Shown here: positions 44,985 through 53,904 of the stretch, piece after piece | Layout of the letters: each line of letters starts with the position of its first letter | How positions within the stretch are numbered: the stretch's first letter is position 1 | DNA from: Mesostigma viride | Lineage: Eukaryota > Streptophyta > Mesostigmatophyceae > Mesostigmatales > Mesostigmataceae | Direction: 5' to 3' | Assembly: GCA_009746045.1 (NCBI GenBank) | Contig: RPFO01000312.1 | Location: 420,823 to 484,822 of the forward strand | DNA: 64,000 nt | Program-made: the position numbers and the translations under genes | The notes under the pieces: generated by a model | Seen by the model: the letters and a program-made list of their open reading frames with translations, nothing else | Database searches by the model: none | Told to the model about the DNA's origin: nothing

Positions 44985-45650
44985 TCGCCCATCGACCCCT
45001 TCTCACCTTTAAGAACCCTGCGGACAAGATTTCTTTTCTCAGACGCCGCAAGCGGCTCGAGAAGACTCACTTCACCCTTGACGACGACTTGACCCTGGCG
45101 CAGCAACAACGGCGACGGGAGCTATGGCCGAACTACCTCCAGCTCCGGCAGACCAAGGCGGGGCAGCCGGTGTACTGGAAGGGGGCGACCATCTACGTCG
45201 GCCACAAGCCCTGGCACGCGACCCCCGCGGCCCTAGCGACTCCAGACGCCCCAGCTTAGGGGAATACAGCAGTACTCGTGTAGAATAGATAGACCGTGGC
45301 CATAGACATGTACGCCTCCCACAGGCACTATACCAGCTGATTCGAGAGCATTATTTAGCCATTTACATGTGTGCCTATATGATGTGCCACACCCCAGATG
45401 ATGCCTAGCTTTATCTAGTTATAAATGCTGAGCCCACGCAGAGAGCTGCTATCTGCTGAGATGCCACGCTCTAGTAGCCATTGTCTAGCCATGATGATCT
45501 TCGCCCCTATGTCAGGGCCTTTAGTAGGTAGGTTTCTGATATTTACATAGTGGTGCCGGTGCAGGTGCACTTTGTGCACCCAGAGCAGGTGTAGTTTACA
45601 CCCTACCCTTGCAGGAGTAGCCCAGAGTGTATTAATTAATTAATTAATTA
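44985..45650 (+). mobile_element. 5'-truncated subfamily-B ORF1 element
   Basis: ORF1 C-terminal domain at about 44996-45259 (FKNPADKISFLRRRKRLEKT to the stop), 3' UTR with the tgcactttgtgcacc block, and (TTAA)n at 45629-45650. Confidence 0.65.
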
Positions 45651-45900
45651 TCAACATCACTCCGTTGGGAGTAAATGTAGCACAGATCCCTGAGAAGGGG
45701 CATATGGCTTTTAATACATTCTAGGCTACTTCATGCAAGGGTGGGAATGTAAGCTACCCTTGCTCTAGGTGCACCAGGGCACCTGCACCCTCATGGTCTA
45801 TATCACGCAGAGTGTATTATAGGCCATATACCCCTTCTCCGGGATATACATATGTGCTACATATACTCCCTACGGAGTTATGTTACAATTCAATTCAATC
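45651..45900. repeat. Inverted pair of ORF1-element 3' ends
   Basis: 45651-45805 is an antisense 3' UTR (hairpin CTCCGTTGGGAG at 45657-45668). 45806-45900 is a sense 3' end with hairpin CTCC-CTAC-GGAG and a (CAATT)n tail. Together with the preceding element, the tails meet head-on. Confidence 0.6.
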
Positions 45901-47028
45901 GACCCCTTGGGCTGGTCCGAATCCCCTTTACAATAGCTAATCACGACTCACTACATAAAGAACCCAAATCAGTCAAAGATTTGGGGGGGGACCAGCCGAC
46001 CCTACAGGTCCCCAGCTAACCTCAGCTGGTGCAACCAAATACGAATCTTTGCAGGTAAGTCGTATAAAACATGCAATTAATTTTCTCGGACCTCTAATTA
46101 AGCAATTAGCTCGGCAAGTAGTCGAAGTGAACCTTCGACGTATAAAAGCAGTTAGCCGGGCTACTTGCTTAACTTAAATTTGACACGCGTGAAGAGGCCG
46201 GATCGTTTGCTCGCCGCTAGCCCACTGCCAGCCCGCTCACTCACGAATTCCCAGCCTCCGAAGACTAATTACGCCGGCCCCCTGGCCTCCGTAATTGAGC
46301 CTAATTACGCCTCCGGCCCCTGGGCCGCGCAATTAGCCCTGCGCACTCTAGGCTCCGGCACCCGGCACTATATTCCTTCAAGAGTGATCAGAATATTGAC
46401 GCCGCAATATTCTAACTTGAATAATGCAAAAAGAATGAGCTACACAAGCTAGAACGTATATATAAACGTCAAACATCGATAGGAAACCGATGCTGAGGCT
46501 TTACCAGGCATGGATGGCGTTACCTTGGCCCAGGCGGTGGCCGCAAAATGGCGCATTTCGGCACACCAAAGTTGTGCAGCATGGTCGCTAGATTCGGCGA
46601 TTTCTTGCCACCCTTGCACGTTTACGACTACAATTAATCATAAAAAGTACAAAGAAACCAATATATCCTTTGAAATACGCCGTACAGGCAATAATTGCTG
46701 TCAACGTTTCTATCGTCCGGCCTGATCGCAGTTTTGTCCAGCAAGAACGCTGCCGACACCTATCAAATGGCATTCCCGCGAACCAAAAATTGGCCTGTGT
46801 GATCTTTAGGACGCATAAAATCAATTTCCTAAGTTTGGCCAGAAAATTCGAACGCAAACGTAAATTCCATGCGTGGGCGCAAGCCGCCATCAGGCCATGC
46901 AGGTCGTCGTTTTCCGGATTGCACGTTGTACGTGAAAAAGTACCTGACCCCTTGTACTTTGACCGGCCAGAACACCTCTATAACTTAGTCAGAAGTATGC
47001 GAACCCTAGTATCATGCTGAGAGGAAAA
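45901..47028. other. Unassigned spacer
   Basis: No recognisable gene. It contains a TATAAAAGC stretch at 46141-46149 preceded by a short inverted repeat (gtcgaag...cttcgac), and two imperfect copies of a unit of about 35 bp (taattacgcc..ggcccctggcc) at 46267-46340. It could be an LTR or promoter of the minus-strand ORFs, but nothing proves it. Confidence 0.3.
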
Positions 47029-47649
47029 TCATAAACTTTTGATCTTCTCAGCTAAACTTTTCCTAATTCTCAATAGTTTTCGCGCAATTTGGTCCCCCGC
47101 GGAGCAGCCGATGCATCGGCTGCAAGTCGATTTTCGGCGGAAAATCCGCTGCAAGACCAATGAGGGGTTAAGAACACCCTGAGGCGCGCCATGAACGCGA
47201 CCCAGGTATCCCTGGCTGAATGACGCTCTCGCCTCTCGGACGAACTCCCGAGCCGCCTTGCCGACTGCCGAATGTAGGCACTTGACGCTAGAATGCGAAG
47301 CTTGTCGCCGGTGTAGATATCCGTGTACAGATTCATATCCTCTGGACAGCATTCTCTCAGCGTCTCTGGGCTGCCAATTGTCTTTGATTGACTGAAATTG
47401 GCTTAGTACAGCATAGCCCTCGGCTACGGTCGGCCGTCTAGGTGCAGCTTGGCCCGCTGCTGGCGCGTTCTGAGCGCCCTGAGACCCCTGGCTCTGATCA
47501 TCATCTAGACCAGGCTGATCCCCTAGTGCAGGCCCTCCTCCTCGTCCACCGCGTCCATCCATATCGGCGCCGCGCCGTTGCTCGAAGCCGACCCCACGCC
47601 CACGTTGGTCTGATGCTCCCTCACTCATGTGGGCACCATTCAGGTCCAT
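47029..47649 (-). CDS. Unknown protein, ORF-B downstream of ORF-A
   Basis: 206 aa, ATG at 47649, stop at 47029. Residues 1-75 are Gly/Arg/Asp/Gln-rich and disordered-looking (RGGRGGGPALGDQPG). Residues 75-150 look folded and basic (YAVLSQFQSIKDNWQPRDAE, SSVKCLHSAVGKAAREFVRE). The tail is Cys/Arg-rich and may be out of the ancestral frame. It begins only 85 bp after the stop of ORF-A on the same strand, which suggests a two-ORF mobile element or a polycistronic pair. I do not recognise the family. Confidence 0.4.
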   Translation of the reverse strand: MDLNGAHMSEGASDQRGRGVGFEQRRGADMDGRGGRGGGPALGDQPGLDDDQSQGSQGAQNAPAAGQAAPRRPTVAEGYAVLSQFQSIKDNWQPRDAERMLSRGYESVHGYLHRRQASHSSVKCLHSAVGKAAREFVREARASFSQGYLGRVHGAPQGVLNPSLVLQRIFRRKSTCSRCIGCSAGDQIARKLLRIRKSLAEKIKSL

Positions 47650-48961
47650 TACAGGCTAGCCAACTGGCCAGGCAGTAATTAAAGTGCAATATACACTGCT
47701 GAACCAAAAGGAAGATGACAAGTCGGTTACCCACTAGTCAAGCCCACCGCTGTCACCCGCTGGCGCCACCCGGTTCTCCTTGTCACTGTCGCTGTCGCTG
47801 CCGCTGCTGTCACTGTCACTGATGAGCTCTGGCACCCTGCTGCCACCAGCCCCGTCGTCAGCCCGCTGCCGGCTCGCGATGACAGCGTCGTCACCAATGG
47901 CGTGGTAAACATGTACAGGCTACAGCCCGTCGTTGCCGCCCCGCGGGCTATACCTTGGCACCTCGCGATCGCCAAGCTCCTCGTCGCTTAAATCCTCGAC
48001 CCCCACAGCGCCTGCCTCGAGGTCGCTATCGTACCCACGAGAGGCGAACGTCTCCCACTGCGTTACACGCACGCTGAGAGGTGCGGGTACAGGGGTCACC
48101 CGCAGTATCGCAACAAGAATCGCAACTCAAAAAAAAAAAATTATCATCCACTTCGGGCAGGTATGGGCACACCATGGCACCTTCACTTTTCAAAAGTGAT
48201 GTTTGGATGAAAAATGGGAGCGTGCTCGAGTATCGCAACACCTAGTTCCGCAACTGAAAACCCACCAATTCTAGAGTTCCGCAATGCAACAGAATCGCAA
48301 CAAACCTGGCAAGTATACCAAAAGTACGCCGTACACCTGCGCCGGCAGGAATAAATTGTCGCCAATCGGCGTGCAGGATCCGATATGTACTTGCAATAGT
48401 TAACGCCGTTGACGATTGATTTGCCGCGCGGTGTTCAGTTCAGTTCAGTGGGATTCATCGCGCGGAAGTCAGTGCAATAATGAACAAAAACAAAAGTGTG
48501 CCGCCTCTTCATTGAATAATCAACGACCTATAATTAGTCTACAACCACTAACCTTTCGTTATCAAACAGTTCCCTAATCATCACGCCCGTCATCGTCTCG
48601 TCATTGCGCGTCATATTACCCCGTCATTGTCCCGCCGACATTACACAGCTATGGTCTTGAGGTATAGTCGGCGCCGTGGCATGTTAAACAAACTGTTTCA
48701 TTCACAGTGTGGTTTCATTAGGTCGCTCTTTCGAACGGGGAATCATGCATTAGGCAACAATACTGGACAGATTCTGAAAGAGGGTGTGTTTGTGAAGTGG
48801 GGATGGCAGCGGCCCAGCATTTGCTGGCCGTGCGGGTGCGACTTTGAGGCGACTACATATATCGCCCTGAACCGTCTTTGTTAAAGCGGTGAGACAGTCC
48901 AGTGTTACAGTCCGGCCGCAGGCTGGGCAAGGGAAATGTTGTGTTCACCATGATGCTGCGG

Positions 48962-49636
48962 GCCGAGGATGGGTGGCTGCATGGAAACGTGAATGCTTGC
49001 ATCGAATGGATGGCGGTGTCTGCATGCATGGATTGCACGTGAATGTTCGCAGGATGGGTGGTAATTGCATGGATGCTCGCAGGATGGGTGCTAATTACAC
49101 GAATCGATATTGCATTAATGCTTGCAGGGATGGATGGTGTTTGCATGCATGGATACGTGAATGCTTGCAGGCCGGATGGATGGTGTTTGCATGCATGAAT
49201 GTGTGAATGCTTGCATGGGTGGATGGTGTTTGCATGCATGGATGGGTGCATGGTGTTTGCATGCATGCATGGATACCTGAAAGCTTGGGGTGGATGGTGT
49301 TTGCATGCATGGATACGTGAATGCTTGCATGGGTGGATGGTGTTTGCATGCATGGATATGCGTGAATGCTTGCACGGATGGGTGGTGTTTGCATGCATGG
49401 ATACGTGAATGCTTGCCTGGGTGGATGGTGTTTGCATGCATGGATACGTGAATGCTTGCACGGATGGGTGGTGTTTGCTGCATGCATGGATACGTGAATG
49501 CTAGCATGGATGGATGGTGTTTGCATGCATGGATACGTGAATGCTTGCGTGGATGGATGGTGTTTGCATGCATGGATGCGTGAATGCTTGCAGGGATGGA
49601 AGTGATTGCATGCATGGATACGCGAATGCATGCATG
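48962..49636. repeat. Degenerate 43-bp minisatellite inside the TIR transposon
   Basis: About 15 copies of tgcatgcatggatacgtgaa + tgcttgcatgggtggatggtgtt with length variants. Rich in TGCATGCA palindromes. Confidence 0.85.
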
Positions 49637-49639
49637 AAT

Positions 49640-50390
49640 GCGACCGAGGGCAATAATAGCACCTTTTAGGGATTAATATAGTGGTGAATATGGGCAGGCC
49701 CCCTGACCCATGTGAGTCATACATGTATTCAAGGAGACAACGATTCCAGTCCATGGCAGGATATATGAAGGATACCAACCCCAAGTCGGTGGGGGTATGC
49801 ATGTGACCCAATTCAGTACAAGTGTAATAACAGTGATTCGGGCCGCGGTGCCAGCAACCCTGTCACTCAAGGTTACATTATAGATATACTCATTCCATCT
49901 CCGCCTCCACATCATTGAGGATGTAATATACGTGACAACTATTAACTGGTCGCATGGCGGTCACGCGACGCCTGATCAACGCGTAGCGTCTGCGTGTCGT
50001 AATTTAATTTTTAAATATTAATGCACAGTCACCATTTTACCGCGCGCTGGCCTGCACTTAGCCCTTGGATGACCAGCTAGTGTGTAACTCTACCCCTAAT
50101 TATGGCTGGTTGCACCTTGCATGATAATGTCCAGAAACCAGCCTGATAACAATCTAGTGTCCATACTGGGACCAAAGCACACGCATATATAGGGAGTTAC
50201 TTCGGGGTCATGTCATTAGTCATGTTGCAATGTCCTATGGGTGCTAAATACAGCACTAATCTCAGGGGGGTGCACGGGTGCGATAAAAAAGACACTTACA
50301 ATGCAATGTTAAGTGATAATGCAATATTGGACGTCTTCACAAACCAAGGCCCAAATGCACACGTAGCAAGGGGGTGCAAGGGGCGGTGTT
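49640..50390. other. Interior of the TIR transposon without assigned exons
   Basis: A/T-richer sequence with no long frame. Later exons of the 50893-50393 gene are expected here but could not be delimited. Confidence 0.3.
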
Positions 50391-50392
50391 AC

Positions 50393-50893
50393 CCATGCAT
50401 CCAGAACATGAGAAACGACCTCCATTTGCATGCCTAGGATGAAAATATACAAACACTGCATCGAACTTCTTTTCTACGTCAGCAAGGCACTGGGGCCTCC
50501 ATAGATGTTGCACGGACTGCACAACTGCACAGGCGTCCTTTACTAGCAAAGCCAAAAGGCTGACAAAAAACTGGCCATGATACCATCTTTCCTGAAGAAT
50601 TTAGGCAATAGAAACCATCGTGCTACCATCTACAACTTCTTTAGATGTTAAATCAATCGTCATTCTAGAAAATTAGGTACAGACGCAGCTAATCATGAAC
50701 AAAACTGATGAAAATCTTACGACGACGGTTGTACAAAACCACAACCACAAACTACATAGTACACAGGAGACTGTATAGTAAGTTAGCGAACTTAACACCA
50801 CAAACCTTCAACAACGTGTCCGAGATTACTTACCGAATGATATAACGACTTTACCTTGTTGACGGTATCCGCAGGTACACTAAACTGCGCCAT
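50393..50893 (-). CDS. Two candidate exons of a transposon-encoded protein
   Basis: Exon a 50893-50834 starts ATG (MAQFSVPADTVNKVKSLYHS) and ends at a perfect GTAAGT donor. Exon b 50591-50393 follows a TTCTTCAG acceptor (ERWYHGQFFVSLLALLVKDA... ending SCSGCMG) and ends at GTAACA. Phase is 0 at the shared junction. Exon b has aromatic and hydrophobic helices, HLWRPQ and FHPRHANGG, and a Cys pair. It lies centrally in the TIR element, so a transposase or accessory protein is the natural guess; I recognise no catalytic motif, and further exons must lie below 50393. Confidence 0.4.
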
Positions 50894-52109
50894 GCCGAAA
50901 CCGCAAAAAGAAGGCTAGCGGAAAGCTAGCAATCTCATGACAGAAAGGCAATCTCATCACAGCGTCGAGACTTTCCTGGCCCTGAACGACGATGAAATAC
51001 GCGAAATACATCATACGAAAACTACTGGTTGCGAAAAATTCAATGATACAGAAGCTAATAACAAGTTCTGCCTTTCATCGTCACCCCCGTGATGATTAAC
51101 GCGTGTAGACGCAGTAAAAACCAGCCCGAGATAATGTGCGTATCATTAGATGTTGCGCGACTGCGGCTACAGCATTTTTCTGACGCCGCTCATTTCAGTT
51201 CGGTTGATTCTTCGCGCCGGTCAGCCAAGGAGTGACATACTTCACGTCGGGGTGTATCTTTAGTTGCGATACCACGCGTTTGCCGTTTCGCAACTTTTCG
51301 TCCAAATCGGTCCTCGCAAGAATCGCAACAAAAGTGATTTTTGGTCGATCCTCCTGGAAAGTTGCGTAGTTGCGATTCTTGTTGCGATACTGCGGGTGAC
51401 CCCTGTAACTCCTGAAGCGGCACTCTCCGCCACTCCGGATTTCTGTCGACAACCCTGCCGACTCGCGTCGCACGCTGATTTCCAGCGATGGCTTCTTCAG
51501 CCGACTCGATCTCTGCTAACCGCCTGTAGCGCCGGCTCCACCACTCGTCGCTCCCGTCGAGCTGGTCCCGCAGCGATTCCCCTGTCACCAACTGCGCCTG
51601 CGAACGCACGCTGTGCGCCCAAACCTGCCGCTGCCTGCGCGAGCTCTCGTCGCACCGCACCAGCTGGCCCCGCAGCTCCTCCTCGCCTGGCCACCAACTC
51701 CTCGCGCACCCGGTCGACTAACGCTGTGATTACGGACTGTATTCCGACCAGCCCGTGCAGCTCTTGTTCAATGTCGTCGACGCTTCGGTGCGCAGGAACG
51801 ACGATAGTCCGGACATGCTGCAAGATGCGCTCCCAGTCCTCGACCTGGTCCTCGGCGAACTGCGCAAAGTTGCGATCAACAGGTGGCCGATCTGCAAGCA
51901 ATAAAGATAAATCTCGAACAACACGACGCAATTCAGGGGATATAATAGAACCACCAGCAGACTGCCAAGGAAACCGGAAATCCTGCTGCCGCGGTTCTTC
52001 CTGCACCATTCGACAGCCGACGAGCTTCACCACGTCGTCAACGCTGCACGCAGCACACAGCAACAACCCTCCTGGTCGTTCCGTCGAGGCTGCTTGTAAT
52101 TTGAGTTAA

Positions 52110-52636
52110 CGTTTTTAAGTGCAATGTATAAGGGATATTGTTGCAATGCAGCAATTATGCGAATGTGGTTGGAACGGAGCTTTGTTAAAATGGATAGGAT
52201 CATTACAGCACTCAGGCACTTGAGGGCTTAGACACGAGCTTGCCAAGTCAATTAGGCAACACACGTGAGGCGGTCTCGCAAGATGACCAGTTGGCACTGG
52301 CCTATTCTTCATATACTTGTTCACTGTGCTTTGCTAGGCGTGAGCAGCATATCGTCTGGCCTGCTCAGGATTAACACCCCTGTACAGTAATAATAACCTG
52401 TACAGCGTCCAGATCCCATACAGCAGGTCTGCTATACAGGCACAGTGACCACAGAGTACAGTCTACACTGTGATTATTGCATCTGCACCCAAATAGTCCA
52501 CGACTAAGACTGCGGTACCAACAGACCACAGGTTAAGGTTCCTATTGCCTGCGTATACGACGTATTAATCCAATACCGTCGTAGGTGCAGCACCTATTAA
52601 ATTCCTGTCAGCCCAGGAATTACTGTCGGCCCAGTA
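52110..52636. other. Spacer left of the palindrome
   Basis: No gene recognised. Several short CTGTACAG/CTATACAG/GTACAGT palindromes lie at 52380-52465. Confidence 0.3.
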
Positions 52637-52638
52637 TA

Positions 52639-52842
52639 GTTAGGTTAATATTGTGCGGAAACCTTTTTGCCACTTGGGCTTCTCAGGTTCCGCACAATAT
52701 TACCGGCGATAACCACTCGCCGGACACTCAAGTTCACACCGGTGTGAACTTGAGTGTCCGGCGAGTGGTTATCGCCGGTAATATTGTGCGGAACCTGAGA
52801 AGCCCAAGTGGCAAAAAGGTTTCCGCACAATATTAACCTAAC
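52639..52842. mobile_element. 204-bp fully palindromic mini-element, copy P1
   Basis: Begins GTTAGGTTAATATTGTGCGG and ends with its reverse complement; two 102-bp arms with no loop, centre CACACCGGTGTG. TA flanks both ends. A foldback MITE; no coding capacity. Confidence 0.8.
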
Positions 52843-53079
52843 TAAAACCTAGCCTCTTGGGGCGAGGACGAATCACTAGGCTCGGAACACCCGTATGCAT
52901 GAATATGATCGAATATAAGCATCTCGTTGGTGCAAATATCGATATGAATATGATCGAATATGAGCATCTCCTTGGTGCGCATATGATTAGAGCCGGGTGC
53001 CAAATCGGAACGAATTATTCCCCAAATAATCCGCTTCCGAGTGGATTCGAACCTGCGCCCCGCAAGGAACCAGGTCTTA

Positions 53080-53283
53080 GTTAGGTTAATATTGTGCGGA
53101 AACCTTTTTGCCACTTGGGCTTCTCAGGTTCCGCACAATATTACCGGCGATAACCACTCGCCGGACACTCAAGTTCACACCGGTGTGAACTTGAGTGTCC
53201 GGCGAGTGGTTATCGCCGGTAATATTGTGCGGAACCTGAGAAGCCCAAGTGGCAAAAAGGTTTCCGCACAATATTAACCTAAC
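53080..53283. mobile_element. 204-bp palindromic mini-element, copy P2
   Basis: Same sequence as P1, at the centre of the larger palindrome, flanked by TA. Confidence 0.8.
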
Positions 53284-53309
53284 TAAGACCTGGTTCCTTG
53301 CGGGGCGCA

Positions 53310-53320
53310 GGTTCGAATCC
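53310..53320 (+). promoter_or_regulatory. Pol III B-box-like motif in S' (mirror copy 53043-53053 minus)
   Basis: GGTTCGAATCC fits the tRNA/SINE B-box consensus. An A-box-like GTGGCAAAAAGG lies about 55 bp upstream, in the right arm of P2. No full tRNA cloverleaf can be drawn around it. Confidence 0.3.
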
Positions 53321-53520
53321 ACTCGGAAGCGGATTATTTGGGGAATAATTCGTTCCGATTTGGCACCCGGCTCTAATCATATGCGCACCAAGGAGATGCT
53401 CATATTCGATCATATTCATATCGATATTTGCACCAACGAGATGCTTATATTCGATCATATTCATGCATACGGGTGTTCCGAGCCTAGTGATTCGTCCTCG
53501 CCCCAAGAGGCTAGGTTTTA

Positions 53521-53724
53521 GTTAGGTTAATATTGTGCGGAAACCTTTTTGCCACTTGGGCTTCTCAGGTTCCGCACAATATTACCGGCGATAACCACTC
53601 GCCGGACACTCAAGTTCACACCGGTGTGAACTTGAGTGTCCGGCGAGTGGTTATCGCCGGTAATATTGTGCGGAACCTGAGAAGCCCAAGTGGCAAAAAG
53701 GTTTCCGCACAATATTAACCTAAC
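53521..53724. mobile_element. 204-bp palindromic mini-element, copy P3
   Basis: Same sequence as P1 and P2, closing the larger palindrome on the right, flanked by TA. Confidence 0.8.
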
Positions 53725-53904
53725 TAGTATGCCGTCGGAACATATTCACGCACGACTTGGAAGAACAGCCGGCTCGCGCTCGCGCACGACCGGGAAGTCG
53801 GAACGCCATAACTTTCTTGATACTTGTCGGAATGAACTCGTTCCGGTGCCGCTGGAATTGTAGAGATATGCCGAATCAGGAACACGCCAGTGCGCTTGGC
53901 GTTA

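Larger units (their letters stand above)
48090..51405. mobile_element. 3.3-kb TIR DNA transposon, TA target site
   Basis: Perfect 38-bp terminal inverted repeats (48090-48127 and 51368-51405) start CAGGGGTCACCCGCAGTATC. Each end is flanked by TA (48088-48089, 51406-51407). Subterminal copies of the TIR core ATCGCAAC/TTCCGCAA crowd both ends (48231, 48246, 48277, 48293; 51263, 51286, 51321), as expected of transposase-binding arrays. The interior has candidate minus-strand exons (50893-50393) and a minisatellite. I cannot assign a superfamily. Confidence 0.75.
47734..52066 (-). pseudogene. Unknown ORF-A, interrupted by a TIR transposon
   Basis: The coding sequence runs 52066-51406, is interrupted by 51405-48090, and resumes at 48087 to the stop at 47736-47734. 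Across the empty TA site the frame continues without a break (...RVPLQEL / PAPLSVRVTQWETF...). The N-part has FPWQSAGGSIISPELRRVVR and QFAEDQVEDWERILQHVR; the middle has ESLRDQLDGSDEWWSRRYRR; the C-part is acidic and Ser/Asp-rich (LISDSDSSGSDSDSDKE). Other lesions are a one-base frameshift near 51680-51690 and an in-frame TAG at 47922-47920, after which coding-like sequence goes on for 61 codons. The start is uncertain: the frame is open upstream to about 52110 and the first ATG inside is near GCRMVQEE. Family unknown; a retroelement gag-like protein is possible. Confidence 0.5.
52637..53726. repeat. Perfect 1,090-bp palindrome
   Basis: Every base pairs with its mirror around 53181.5; symmetry ends at 52636/53727. 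Architecture: P1 (52639-52842), S (52845-53077), P2 (53080-53283), S' (53286-53518, reverse complement of S), P3 (53521-53724), with TA at every junction. P2 sits at the centre. Confidence 0.95.

Noticed and set aside
53286-53340. tRNA gene in S'
   Set aside because: Only the B-box/T-loop-like motif is present; the stem flanking it does not pair and no anticodon arm can be drawn.
52857-53521. Small ORFs of 61-90 codons appearing on both strands
   Set aside because: Mirror images of each other caused by the palindrome; no coding bias.
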